Origin: SKVR01 sp046291875
GTDB lineage: Bacteria; Bacteroidota; Bacteroidia; Bacteroidales; UBA7960
Reading direction: 5' to 3'
Assembly (NCBI GenBank): GCA_046291875.1
Contig: JBKBSF010000017.1
Coordinates: 37,529-101,528, forward strand
Length of the DNA stretch: 64,000 nucleotides
Shown here in pieces: positions 1 through 9,365 of the stretch. How positions within the stretch are numbered: position 1 is the stretch's first letter; each line of letters begins with the position of its first letter. Below the pieces are notes generated by a model, which was not told where the DNA came from, did no database searches, and saw only the letters and a list, made by a program, of their open reading frames with translations. Made by a program: the position numbers and the translations under genes.

Positions 1-3000
1 AATGCTGCCAATGACAATAACGATTTGTTTCTTGATGGAAAACTGACAATCAGATCGGGCAATGTGTTTGTGGGGCCCACCAATGCTCCCAACAATAACA
101 ACGACATTGTGTATTCGGGCGGAGGTAACTCTACCCTCGACATCCGCGGGGGCAACCTTACCGTAAACGGACAAATCCGACGCAGTACATCCACCACCAC
201 CGGGGTGCTTAAGTATTACCAGAGTGGCGGAGAGGTGACCATCAACGGGCGCAATGCCAACCTCACCCGCGCCAAGCTGGAGGTGGTAAACAACGGCAGT
301 GTCTTCAATATGTCGGGAGGTATACTTACCATTGTAAGAGGCGGGGGTGTAAACTTCGGAGATCTTTACATAAGACCAGAAAATGGTAGTGTTACAGGAG
401 GATTGATCAGGTTTGTGCATGGTTTCAATGCTGCGCAAGTATACAGATTAGATGCTTCTATTGCGTTGCACGATCTCACCATACAGGGTTCAGCATCGCA
501 TGAAGCCAGGGTATTGCTCATGATAAATCCTTTACAATTAAGGGGTAGTTTAAACCTCATCAACCCCAGAAGCGTGCTCGATGTACATCCGCAAAACAAT
601 ATACCCGTTTGGATCCAGGGTGATTTTGTGAATAACGGAACCTACCTGCATCACAGCAACACAACGAGATTTCATGGGAACACACAGGAAATACAGGGGA
701 GCTCCAATACTACTTTCCATAACCTGGTGGTAGATGCATCCAATAGCCTCATTATTAATCGCAATCTTCAGGTTAATGGAAACCTTGAGATTGTTCGCGG
801 TTCTTTTGCATTGAGCCAGTATTGGCTTGAGCTAAGGGGAAACCTGGTAAATAACGGAAGCTATACCGATGAGGGCAACGGAATTTTGCTGAAAGGTACC
901 AACCCTCAGTTCATTAGTGGTACCGGAAACTTTGGCTCTCTGGTACTTGAAAACAGCCAGGGTGCACGACTGATGAACAGTATTACCCTAAGCCGCAATC
1001 TGGAGTTGCGCAATGGTGTTTTCAACCTGGGTAGCCATCAACTCGGCCTTTCATACAGCAGTAATATTCTGGGAGCTCCATTTTCTTCTCAAAAAATGAT
1101 TGCTACCGATGGGGTAATAAGCAGTGGCGGAGTGCTGAAATTCTTCCCTCAATACAATGGGTCAGAGCAGGTATTTGTTTTTCCTTTGGGAACAGGTAAT
1201 AAGTATACTCCGGTGGAATTCCGGTGGACACAAAACAACCAGGCGGGTTCTTTAAGAATTAATAATGTTAATGCGCATCATCCGGGAGTATTGGATCCCA
1301 ATCGTGTGCTTCGTTATTACTGGGAAGTAGAAAGGTATGCCCTTGCCGGAATACATGGAAGCCTGCGCTACTTTTACAGAGAAGAGGATGTTCGGGGTGA
1401 CGAACAGGCCTATCATGCCGTTCGAACCCTGGGTATGGATACCTGGAGTAAGTTCGGGCCCGAGCTTGTGGATGAGGTAAACAATGTTATTACGTTTAAT
1501 TTCAGTAATTTCAGCGATCTTACCGGTGAATATACTGCCGGTGAGGAGGATGCTTTTCCTGATAATATACCTCGTTTCCGATCGGTAAAAAATGGCAACT
1601 GGTCTGATCACACCACCTGGCAGCAGGTGTCGGGAGATCCCTATGTTCTTGCAGGTGGACCCAATGGATTTATAGTGGATGTATTAGAGAATCATACGGT
1701 TACCCTTGATCAAAACTATGCTTCAGCCTATCGGACGGATATTGCAGGTACCCTTCGGTATGTGTCAGGCTTTTTCGGACACAACATGGGCCTTGTAACA
1801 GGCTCGGGAACGCTGTATATGGAGGGTGGGCTAATGCCCGCAGGTAGGTATACCTCTTTTCTGGATTGCAGCAATGGGGGCACCTTGGAATATGGAGGAT
1901 CGGGCAGTTACCAGATCATTGCCGATCTGTTCAGTAAAATTCCCCGTATCTATTTTACCGGAACAGGAAACCGAATCTTACCTTCGAAAGATCTTGCGGT
2001 TTGCCATCGGATGCTGATCAATGGGCCGGATGTAGACAATAGTCTGCACAACAGATCCCTTAGCATTCTCGGAGAGTTGCACCGACAGCAAGGTGTCTTC
2101 AAAGCCGGAACGGGTGCATCTGCAAGAGTAATTATGGAAGGGAGTCAAAAGCAGTCTCTGGGCGGTGCACTGGGTCAGTTTACCGGTAACAGTGCATTCC
2201 ATCATTTTGAGATCAGAAATGCTGCCGGGCTTGACATTCTGCCGGGGGGTCAGGTAGAGATAATGGGTACACTCTACCTAACACAAGGAAATATTTTTAC
2301 CCAGTCGGCCCTTGATCTTACTCTTACTAATGTCTTTGATAATTGTGTGTCTCCCTCCGGAGGTTCCATCCAGTCTTATGTGGAGGGTCCTCTGAGCCGA
2401 ACTATGCAAACGGGTGGCGACTTTAGGTTTCCCATAGGCAAGCAGGGTGTGCTGGGTAACAAGGTAAGGGTAATACAGCCTCAGAACAGTGGTGTTTGGA
2501 CTGCAGAGTACTTTCAGCCCAATGATAGCTATAGCAGTTATAACTTTCCTCTTGTATATGTTAATTCGCAGGAGTTCTGGGAGCTTAAGGCCAATGGATC
2601 GGCTTCTATAGCGGTAGGTTGGGACCATGCAAGCGATCTTACTCCTTTAATGACCGAAGGCGGAATCAATGATCTCAGATTGGCCGAATATGTTTCAGAA
2701 GTATGGTCCGAGAGAGATTCCAAAGGTCAGGGTGGCGATCAATCAGGATGGGTGATAAGCGCCGACAGAATACATGTTCCGGTGTCGGGCCGTTTCACCA
2801 CAGCCAGTGTAAGCAGTGTAAAACCCAGGGCACGTATGATGCCGGGTGCTGCCATTTGCGGCAATCAGGGTATACCGGTTGAGTTTATCGGATCAGGAAT
2901 GAACCTGAATTACAAATTGGTTTATTCCCGCAATGGTATCAAACAGGAAGCAATTATCAACTCTTTGCCTTTTGCCATACCCACCGATAATAGCAATGCT

Positions 3001-5379
3001 ACCTATCAATTGGAGGAATTTGTTTTCAATTATCCTTTGGCTCCTGTAACAGGTGTCGTTGACAAAAGTATTGTCCAGAGCTGGCAGAACCCTACTCAGG
3101 CGCTGGCGGGTTCAGATCAGTCGCATTGTGGTGCACATTCGGCTGTAATGGCTGCAAATCAGCCTACTGTTGGTGTTGGTTTATGGTCAGTGGTTCAGGG
3201 TAATGGAGGGAGTTTTAGTAATACCAATTATCATAATACAACCTTTAATGGTATTAATGGAAATACCTACACCTTGCAATGGACCATCAGCAACGGTGGT
3301 TGTATATCTCAGGATTTGGTAGATATTTCATTTCCTTTATTGCCTGAACCACCCACTGCCTTCTCCATCTTTCAAGAGGAGGTTTGCCAGGGTATGGAGC
3401 AAGTTGCTTATGGTGTGGGGCATATTCCTGCTGTAGGTTATCACTGGAGTTACACGGGCAGCGGTGCTTCTTTTGGCGGTTCTGGTAGCCAGGTAGAGGT
3501 TCATTTCGCTGACGGAGCAACCAGTGGGCAAATACAGGTTTATACCTCCAATGGTTGCGGAAACAGTCCTGTTTTAAGCAAACCGGTAGCAGTGTTTTCC
3601 AAACCTGAAATTTCCCTCTCAACGCAATTGGCAACTCCGGCCAACATGGCCTGCCCTGGTCAGTCAATAACCTTCAGTCCTCAGGGTATACCCGGTGGTT
3701 TTACAGTATTTTCAACGGACTTCCTTGTAAATGGAACTTTGGCTGCCAGTGGTAGTGCAAATAGTTTTACAACCAGTACTCTGAATGATGGCGATATAGT
3801 GTCAGCGATTTATACCACCAATGGTGGTTGTATAACTCCGGCTGTAAATACATTAGAAATGGCCATTGGCCAAGGCTACTGGACCGGCCGCAACAGCAAT
3901 TTATGGAGTGAGTCGACCAATTGGGCCTGCGGTGTAGTACCTGTGGCAACTACCGATGCTGTTATACACCCTGCAGCTCATAATAAGCAGGCATCTATCA
4001 GTCCGGGACAGGTTTTCGATGCACGTAATATTGTGGTGCATCCTGGGAATACATTGCGTATTGACAATGCAACCCTGAATGTGTATGGAAATTTCAGCCT
4101 GGATGGGTCTTTGATCGGAACTGGCAATACCCTTAATTTTACGGGTAGTGCTAATCAGGTAATTGAAGGTACGGGAGATATTTCAATGCAAAACCTAAGC
4201 CTTAATAAGACGGATGGTGTACTTACTCTTCAATCGCCGGTGCATGTCAATGGTACATTGGGAATGCACCAGGGGGTGTTGCAAAGTCAAACCTCTACTA
4301 TGCTTACCCTTGGCAACAACGCCACAGTGCAGGGCGATAATACAGCATCTTTTGTCAGTGGCCCCATGCGCAAGGTGGGCAATACCGATTTTGTATTCCC
4401 CACCGGAAAGAGCGGCAGACGCGGAAGGATAGGTGTATCCGGCATTTCTGCCAGCAAGTCTGAAATCATATTCCAGGCAGAGTATTTTACCGGTCATGCA
4501 AACCATGTCGATGTGTATAATCTGGATGAAGGCTTACTACTGATCAGCCAGCAGGAGTATTGGGAGCTGAGCAACCCCACCTCCAACGAAAATCTCAGCG
4601 CACATGTAACGCTCCATTGGGATGATGCAGGTTTCAGCGGTATTTCCAATCCTGAGGCAGTGCGTGTGGTGCAGTTCAGAGATGGGCAATGGAAAAACCA
4701 TGGCCCGGCACCAGACGATAACCCACACGATGATTTTGTTACCACATCAACGCCGTTTAATACGTGGGGGCAGATCACCTTTGGATCAAAATCGGGCGAC
4801 AATCCTTTCCCCATTGAGTTGCTTTACTTTACTGCTTCGGCAGCCAGCCAGTCGGTGGATCTGAGGTGGGCAACAGCCAGCGAGATCAACAACGATTTCT
4901 TTACCCTGGAGCGAAGCTCCTGCGGCAGGGTGTTCGAGCCCATTGGCTTTGTAAGCAGCAAGGCACCCAACGGATACAGCACCCAAACCCTGTTGTATCA
5001 GTGGCATGATGACCAGCCCCTTTCAGGAGTGTCGTACTACAGGCTCAAGCAAACCGACTTCGATGGTACCTTCGACTATAGCCCCATTGTTGCAGTGCGC
5101 ATAACGGAGCAGAGGCAGAATGCTCTGCGGCTCTATCCCAACCCCAGCCGGGGCGATGCGTTCAATGTGCTGCTGCAAACAGAACACAGCTACCAGCGGG
5201 TAGGTATCGTTGTAACCGACACCTACGGAAAGCAGGTTTGGAGCGGGCAGGAATATACAGATGAAAACGGGGTGCTCCTCACAAAGGTACAACCCGGAGC
5301 AGTGCTGCAACCCGGAGTGTATGTGGTAAGCCTGTCGGCAGAAGGATTCCGCCTGTCGCAGCGAATGGTTGTAAGGTGA
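1..5379 (+). CDS. Giant secreted surface protein with type IX sorting domain (5' partial)
   Basis: The frame is open from the first base, so the N-terminus and signal peptide lie outside the window; 1792 residues are visible. The last ~85 residues (LYPNPSRG, then a beta-rich stretch ending in RMVVR) form a type A T9SS C-terminal sorting domain, so the protein should cross the outer membrane by the PorSS and be anchored or released at the surface. The body is beta-helix-like, rich in N, G, S and T, with many short 'GNL..NGS' repeats. At about residues 373-520, 797-950 and 1450-1600 there are three copies of a module starting with FP-x-G and followed by a YWE/FWE motif. No catalytic domain is recognised. 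An adhesin or matrix role is inference from composition. Confidence 0.85.
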   Translation, partial: NAANDNNDLFLDGKLTIRSGNVFVGPTNAPNNNNDIVYSGGGNSTLDIRGGNLTVNGQIRRSTSTTTGVLKYYQSGGEVTINGRNANLTRAKLEVVNNGSVFNMSGGILTIVRGGGVNFGDLYIRPENGSVTGGLIRFVHGFNAAQVYRLDASIALHDLTIQGSASHEARVLLMINPLQLRGSLNLINPRSVLDVHPQNNIPVWIQGDFVNNGTYLHHSNTTRFHGNTQEIQGSSNTTFHNLVVDASNSLIINRNLQVNGNLEIVRGSFALSQYWLELRGNLVNNGSYTDEGNGILLKGTNPQFISGTGNFGSLVLENSQGARLMNSITLSRNLELRNGVFNLGSHQLGLSYSSNILGAPFSSQKMIATDGVISSGGVLKFFPQYNGSEQVFVFPLGTGNKYTPVEFRWTQNNQAGSLRINNVNAHHPGVLDPNRVLRYYWEVERYALAGIHGSLRYFYREEDVRGDEQAYHAVRTLGMDTWSKFGPELVDEVNNVITFNFSNFSDLTGEYTAGEEDAFPDNIPRFRSVKNGNWSDHTTWQQVSGDPYVLAGGPNGFIVDVLENHTVTLDQNYASAYRTDIAGTLRYVSGFFGHNMGLVTGSGTLYMEGGLMPAGRYTSFLDCSNGGTLEYGGSGSYQIIADLFSKIPRIYFTGTGNRILPSKDLAVCHRMLINGPDVDNSLHNRSLSILGELHRQQGVFKAGTGASARVIMEGSQKQSLGGALGQFTGNSAFHHFEIRNAAGLDILPGGQVEIMGTLYLTQGNIFTQSALDLTLTNVFDNCVSPSGGSIQSYVEGPLSRTMQTGGDFRFPIGKQGVLGNKVRVIQPQNSGVWTAEYFQPNDSYSSYNFPLVYVNSQEFWELKANGSASIAVGWDHASDLTPLMTEGGINDLRLAEYVSEVWSERDSKGQGGDQSGWVISADRIHVPVSGRFTTASVSSVKPRARMMPGAAICGNQGIPVEFIGSGMNLNYKLVYSRNGIKQEAIINSLPFAIPTDNSNATYQLEEFVFNYPLAPVTGVVDKSIVQSWQNPTQALAGSDQSHCGAHSAVMAANQPTVGVGLWSVVQGNGGSFSNTNYHNTTFNGINGNTYTLQWTISNGGCISQDLVDISFPLLPEPPTAFSIFQEEVCQGMEQVAYGVGHIPAVGYHWSYTGSGASFGGSGSQVEVHFADGATSGQIQVYTSNGCGNSPVLSKPVAVFSKPEISLSTQLATPANMACPGQSITFSPQGIPGGFTVFSTDFLVNGTLAASGSANSFTTSTLNDGDIVSAIYTTNGGCITPAVNTLEMAIGQGYWTGRNSNLWSESTNWACGVVPVATTDAVIHPAAHNKQASISPGQVFDARNIVVHPGNTLRIDNATLNVYGNFSLDGSLIGTGNTLNFTGSANQVIEGTGDISMQNLSLNKTDGVLTLQSPVHVNGTLGMHQGVLQSQTSTMLTLGNNATVQGDNTASFVSGPMRKVGNTDFVFPTGKSGRRGRIGVSGISASKSEIIFQAEYFTGHANHVDVYNLDEGLLLISQQEYWELSNPTSNENLSAHVTLHWDDAGFSGISNPEAVRVVQFRDGQWKNHGPAPDDNPHDDFVTTSTPFNTWGQITFGSKSGDNPFPIELLYFTASAASQSVDLRWATASEINNDFFTLERSSCGRVFEPIGFVSSKAPNGYSTQTLLYQWHDDQPLSGVSYYRLKQTDFDGTFDYSPIVAVRITEQRQNALRLYPNPSRGDAFNVLLQTEHSYQRVGIVVTDTYGKQVWSGQEYTDENGVLLTKVQPGAVLQPGVYVVSLSAEGFRLSQRMVVR

Positions 5380-5410
5380 TTTTTTGTTTGGGAGAATAAA
5401 CTTTTAAGGT

Positions 5411-5962
5411 ATGTCAATGGCCGTAATAAAATTTTCGCAGGTTACCACCGGGAACTTTCATCGGGTGTTGCGGCTCTACATGGAATCTTTTCCTCCCGAA
5501 GAACGTCGTGATGAAGCGGGGTTGAAGCAACAACTTACCTGGAGTGCATGCCAGGTAAAGGCCATAGAAAAAGAGGGGCAATTTGCAGGGCTTTGTATTT
5601 TCTGGGAATTCGACGATTTTCTCTTTGTGGAGCACCTGGCCACCGAGCCCAGTCTCAGAGGGCAGGGAATAGGTGAGGGGGTAATGGATCTGCTGCGCAA
5701 CCAGGGGGCCAAACCTGTATTGCTGGAAGTAGAACCCCCTGAAAACGAAACCAGCCGCAGGCGCATCGGATTTTATTTGCGCAATGGTTTCTTTTTGCTG
5801 GATAAGGAATACTGGCAGCCCTCTTACGATTTCATAAGACCCGATCTGCCCCTCAACCTCATGTGCACCCAAAAGGATCCCGGAGAGCTTCGGCTTGACC
5901 AGTGGATCGGCATTGTGAAGGAAAAAGTATATGGCAGAGACCGTCCTTTAAAAAGGCAATGA
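5411..5962 (+). CDS. GNAT family N-acetyltransferase
   Basis: A 183-residue protein with the acetyl-CoA pyrophosphate-binding signature RGQGIGEG at residues 83-90, followed by the alpha/beta pattern of motif B (RRIGFYLRNGF, 117-127) typical of the fold. It should transfer an acetyl group from acetyl-CoA to an amine; the substrate cannot be read from sequence. ATG at 5411 begins 31 bp after the stop of the large secreted protein; a second in-frame ATG lies two codons later. It ends 26 bp before the convergent Crp-family gene. Confidence 0.8.
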   Translation: MSMAVIKFSQVTTGNFHRVLRLYMESFPPEERRDEAGLKQQLTWSACQVKAIEKEGQFAGLCIFWEFDDFLFVEHLATEPSLRGQGIGEGVMDLLRNQGAKPVLLEVEPPENETSRRRIGFYLRNGFFLLDKEYWQPSYDFIRPDLPLNLMCTQKDPGELRLDQWIGIVKEKVYGRDRPLKRQ

Positions 5963-5988
5963 GCTCCATAGCAGGCTCTTACATCTGT

Positions 5989-6651
5989 TTATCCGTTGCG
6001 GGCTATAAGCTCCAAGCGCTGAGCATCCAGCAATGAGATCTTTTTTCCGGAAACGGCAATAATTCCCTCTTTTTGCAGAGATGATAAACAGCCGATTACA
6101 CTTTCCTTAGAATAGCCCACCGTATGGGCGAGCTCGATGCGCGAGAAAGGCATCTGGAAAGTGTTGCTTTTGAATACCTTAGACAGCTCCATAAGAATGG
6201 TGCAGATGGCTCCATCTGCATTCTTATGACTGATATGTATGAGGTCGTGTACAATTTTGTTGGTCATGAGCGACATGAGCTGCACCACATGTACCGCAAA
6301 CTCACCATTGGTACGGATGATATCTTCAAACACTCCCCGGTCGATCAATCGAACACTGCAATCCTGAATGGCTACTGCCGAAAAATCAAAACTCTTTTTT
6401 ACAAACGAACACATCAATCCAATAAATGTGTCGTCGGCAATGATTTTGAATACGCTGCTGCGTTGCTGATTCTCTACACTGAGTTTGGCCATCCCTTTTT
6501 CAAGATATAGGATATGACTGGCCGAAAACCCTTGCTTGATAATGGTTTCGTCTTTCCTGAAGCGCAATTCACTGGAATTGGACAGCAACTGTGTATGCTG
6601 CTCTGGGCTTAACAACGATTGCCAATGAGGTATGCTGCTTTTGTTTGCCAT
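5989..6651 (-). CDS. Crp/Fnr family transcriptional regulator
   Basis: A 220-residue regulator with an N-terminal cyclic-nucleotide-binding-like beta barrel (about 25-115), a long dimerisation helix (about 120-150) and a C-terminal winged helix-turn-helix (about 168-198, containing SRIELAHTVGYSKESV). There is no N-terminal cysteine cluster of the kind that ligates an Fe-S cluster in Fnr, so the effector is unknown. It is divergent from the OsmC-family gene. A perfect 7-6-7 palindrome (6744-6763) in the shared intergenic region is the obvious candidate operator, suggesting control of the OsmC gene and of itself. Confidence 0.85.
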   Translation of the reverse strand: MANKSSIPHWQSLLSPEQHTQLLSNSSELRFRKDETIIKQGFSASHILYLEKGMAKLSVENQQRSSVFKIIADDTFIGLMCSFVKKSFDFSAVAIQDCSVRLIDRGVFEDIIRTNGEFAVHVVQLMSLMTNKIVHDLIHISHKNADGAICTILMELSKVFKSNTFQMPFSRIELAHTVGYSKESVIGCLSSLQKEGIIAVSGKKISLLDAQRLELIARNG

Positions 6652-6743
6652 AGTTTGCAGGTGTATGAAAAAGTGGAAAACTACACTTTATAAAATGAAA
6701 AAATGCAGGATGAAAAGCATGAAACTGCACTGGCAGATTTCGA

Positions 6744-6763
6744 GTTGTTAACAAGATAACAAC
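6744..6763. promoter_or_regulatory. Palindromic operator between crp-like and osmC-like genes
   Basis: Perfect inverted repeat GTTGTTA-N6-TAACAAC. The 7-6-7 geometry is that of Crp/Fnr-type dimer sites, and it sits in the 169 bp gap between the divergent Crp-family regulator and the OsmC-family gene. A weak -7-like box TAATTTAG starts at 6764, so a bound dimer would abut or overlap the rightward promoter. Binding by the adjacent regulator is inference. Confidence 0.55.
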
Positions 6764-6820
6764 TAATTTAGCATCATCAAAAGTAAAGATAATAATGTTT
6801 AACACTTAAAGCAGAATACC

Positions 6821-7270
6821 ATGTCCGATTTAACTTTTAAAATCCATGCCCAGAGTGCCAGTGCAGCCAAAACCATTGTAAAGGCGCGTAATTTTGAAAT
6901 CATTGTTGACGAGCCCCAGAGTCTGGGTGGCACCGACAGTGCTGCAAATCCTGTAGAGTATGTGCTAGCTGCTTTTGCAGGATGTCTTAACGTGATGGGG
7001 CATTTGATTGCCTCAGAGATGGGTATCAGCCTCAAGGGCCTGAAGATCGAAATCAGCGGCCATTTGAACCCGGCCAGACTCTTCGGAAAGAGCGATGCTG
7101 AGCGTGCCGGTTACAAAGGGATTGTAGTAAAAATGATCCCCGATACCGACGCCGATGAAAGCCTGTTGCAACAATGGCTTCATGCTGTTGAAGAAAGATG
7201 CCCTGTTAGCGACAACCTGCAGAATATCACTCCTGTAAAGGTGGAGTTGGAAAAACTGGAAATGGCATGA
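6821..7270 (+). CDS. OsmC/Ohr family peroxiredoxin-like protein
   Basis: A 149-residue protein with the OsmC fold. Cys55 lies in AAFAGCLNVM and Cys127 in EERCPVSDN; the pair is the thiol peroxidase centre of OsmC/Ohr proteins, which reduce organic hydroperoxides in the cytoplasm. Length is normal for the family. The start is ATG at 6821 after an A-rich leader. The gene stands alone between a divergent Crp-family regulator and a convergent nitrilase-family gene, so a redox-responsive pair with the regulator is plausible but not shown. Confidence 0.85.
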   Translation: MSDLTFKIHAQSASAAKTIVKARNFEIIVDEPQSLGGTDSAANPVEYVLAAFAGCLNVMGHLIASEMGISLKGLKIEISGHLNPARLFGKSDAERAGYKGIVVKMIPDTDADESLLQQWLHAVEERCPVSDNLQNITPVKVELEKLEMA

Positions 7271-7292
7271 TCATCTGGGATGCCCTGGTGGT

Positions 7293-8087
7293 TTAGCCCA
7301 GGGTAAACCGATCCCAGTCTTCAGCTACACGAAATTTATTACGGAAATCATCCAGCTGGCATTTAGGCATAGAGATGGTTTCCGTTTTTTCTTCTCCGGG
7401 CATCAGGTCGGAGAAATTTTCTCCCATGGGGCTGATGAGTGCCGAATCACCCGAGTATTGGATTCCGTTTGCGTCCTCTCCCAACCGGTTTACTCCGATC
7501 ATATAGGCCTGGTTTTCTATGGCCCTGGCCATGAGCAACACCCTCCAGGGGTGGCTGCGTGCTGCAGGCCAGTTGGCTACATTGATAATGCAATCGTAAT
7601 CAAAACCCTTCTCTGCACTGTAGTTGTTCTTGATCCACACCGGGAAACGCAGATCGTAGCAAATGAGCAACAGAAATTTCCAACCTTTGTATTCTACAAT
7701 TATTCTTTCTTTGCCTGCAGTGTAGTGCTGGGTTTCGCCTGCAAAACTAAAAAGATGCTTTTTGTCGTAATGGTAATACGTGCCATCGGGTTGTACCCAG
7801 TATAGGCGGTTGAAGTACTTCCCCTTATCTTCCGTTACAATGCTGCCGCAAATTGCAACACCCCGCTCGCTTGCCAGGTTTTGCATCCATTGAAAAGACT
7901 CTCCCAGGTGAGGCTCAGCGCATTGTTGCGGGTTCATGGTAAACCCGGTGGTAAACATTTCGGGCAGAATGATGAGCTCAGTGTAATCTTCCATCATGGC
8001 GATCTTGTGCTCAAACATGTCGCGGTTGGCCTTGGGGTTTTCCCAGTGCAGGGGCGACTGTACCAGGGTTACTTTTATATTCGACAT
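7293..8087 (-). CDS. Omega-amidase, nitrilase superfamily (YafV/NIT2-like)
   Basis: A 264-residue carbon-nitrogen hydrolase with the Glu-Lys-Cys triad visible: E43 (LPEMFTTGF), K110 (DKKHLF) and C143 (LLICYDLRFP). The family hydrolyses alpha-ketoglutaramate and alpha-ketosuccinamate to the keto acid and ammonia. I chose ATG at 8087 (MSNIKVTLVQ) rather than an upstream in-frame start because family alignments begin here. It overlaps the end of the aminotransferase gene by 13 bp, so the two are probably translationally coupled. Glutamine-type transaminases produce exactly the substrate of an omega-amidase, which supports the assignment. Confidence 0.85.
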   Translation of the reverse strand: MSNIKVTLVQSPLHWENPKANRDMFEHKIAMMEDYTELIILPEMFTTGFTMNPQQCAEPHLGESFQWMQNLASERGVAICGSIVTEDKGKYFNRLYWVQPDGTYYHYDKKHLFSFAGETQHYTAGKERIIVEYKGWKFLLLICYDLRFPVWIKNNYSAEKGFDYDCIINVANWPAARSHPWRVLLMARAIENQAYMIGVNRLGEDANGIQYSGDSALISPMGENFSDLMPGEEKTETISMPKCQLDDFRNKFRVAEDWDRFTLG

Positions 8088-9232
8088 AGTATCTCCGCTG
8101 CTTTTTCGAGTGTTTCGTTGCCTTTGGCAAAGCAAAACCTCAGGGTTTGGTTGTTTACGGGTTTGTTGTAGAAGTAGGAGTTGGGTACCGAGGCCACCCC
8201 GAACTCACGGGTAAGCCGGGTGGCAAAATCCATTTCGCTTTCCTCGCTTATGCGGCTGTAGTCGAGCACCTGGAAATAGGTACCTGAAGCTGGCACTACT
8301 TTAAAACGCGATGTGGCGATGAGTTGAAGGAAGTAGTCGCGTTTCTCCTGGTAAAAACTGCCCAGGTGCATGTAATGGTCTTTGTTTTGCAGATACTCAG
8401 CAATGGCATATTGTACCGGTGTATTTACACAAAAGACCACAAACTGGTGGGTTTTTCTGAACTCTTTCATCAGGTTGGCCGGTGCCAGGCAATAGCCCAT
8501 TTTCCAGCCGGTGGCATGAAAAGTTTTCCCGAAGGAGCACATCACCAGGCTTCGCCTGGCAAGGTTGGGATAGCGACACACGCTTTGGTGCTCACGCCCG
8601 TCGAAAATGATGTGTTCATACACTTCATCACTCAGAATAAGGATACTTGAGTTTTTTGTCAGTTTCTCCAGTTGCATCATGTCGGCAGCACTCAGGATGC
8701 TTCCGCTTGGGTTGTGAGGGCTGTTGATAATGATCATGCGGGTACGCCCGCTGATCACCTTTTTTACCTCGCTCCAGTCAATGTGGTAATCGGGCAGTTT
8801 CAGCTGTACACAAATGGGTACTCCCCCTGCCAGTTTAATAGCTGGTACATAGCTGTCGTAGGCTGGCTCAAAAACGATCACTTCATCATCCTCCCTGATC
8901 AGCGACATGATGGCCGTAAAGATCGCCTGTGTGGCACCGGCAGTAACGGTAATCTCCGTTTCCGGATCGTATTGGGCACTGTAGAGGAATTCCGTTTTCT
9001 CTGCTATGGCCTCCCTGAGCCAGGGTAAGCCAGGCATGGGGGCATATTGGTTGTGCCCTTCGCGCATGTATTTATGCACCAGTTCTACCATATGCTCCGA
9101 AACAGGAAAATCGGGAAATCCCTGCGAAAGGTTGATCGCATTATGCTCCCGGGCCATCTGCGACATTACTGCGAAAACCGATGTGCCCGTCTGGGGGAGT
9201 TTTGATGTTACAACATCAGGAAAAAGTTCCAT
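8075..9232 (-). CDS. PLP-dependent aminotransferase, methionine/glutamine-keto-acid type (YbdL-like)
   Basis: A 385-residue class I/II fold type I aminotransferase. K236 in SFGKTFHATGWKMGY is the PLP Schiff-base lysine; NSPHNPSG (170-177) and SDEVYEH (201-207) are the usual cofactor-binding segments. The SFGKTFHATGWK signature is that of YbdL/kynurenine aminotransferase-like enzymes that transaminate methionine and its keto acid with glutamine. The downstream overlapping omega-amidase would pull the reaction by removing alpha-ketoglutaramate, as in methionine salvage. A -7-like box TAATTTTG on this strand lies at 9298-9305. Confidence 0.87.
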   Translation of the reverse strand: MELFPDVVTSKLPQTGTSVFAVMSQMAREHNAINLSQGFPDFPVSEHMVELVHKYMREGHNQYAPMPGLPWLREAIAEKTEFLYSAQYDPETEITVTAGATQAIFTAIMSLIREDDEVIVFEPAYDSYVPAIKLAGGVPICVQLKLPDYHIDWSEVKKVISGRTRMIIINSPHNPSGSILSAADMMQLEKLTKNSSILILSDEVYEHIIFDGREHQSVCRYPNLARRSLVMCSFGKTFHATGWKMGYCLAPANLMKEFRKTHQFVVFCVNTPVQYAIAEYLQNKDHYMHLGSFYQEKRDYFLQLIATSRFKVVPASGTYFQVLDYSRISEESEMDFATRLTREFGVASVPNSYFYNKPVNNQTLRFCFAKGNETLEKAAEILCRI

Positions 9233-9250
9233 AGTTGGCTGTATTTTGTT

Positions 9251-9305
9251 TAATTTTGCACCTTGTTAGAACATCCCTTACCGGGGTGTTGAAGCGGCAA
9301 AATTA
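9251..9305. promoter_or_regulatory. Divergent Bacteroidota-type -7 boxes between aminotransferase and pgk
   Basis: TAATTTTG occurs on the + strand at 9251-9258 (towards pgk, start 9366) and again on the - strand at 9298-9305 (towards the aminotransferase, start 9232). Both match TAnnTTTG. I see no convincing TTTG at -33 for either. As placed, the two transcripts would overlap by a few tens of bases. Confidence 0.35.
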
Positions 9306-9365
9306 TAATAAAAATCTGACAAGCTGAGTCCTCAGCCCAATCCATTTATAAACGAAAAAAAGGAA

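Noticed and set aside
7283..7303. CCCTGG/CCAGGG hairpin between osmC-like and nitrilase genes as a terminator
   Set aside because: Only 6 bp arms with no T run on either side, and it overlaps the nitrilase stop codon.
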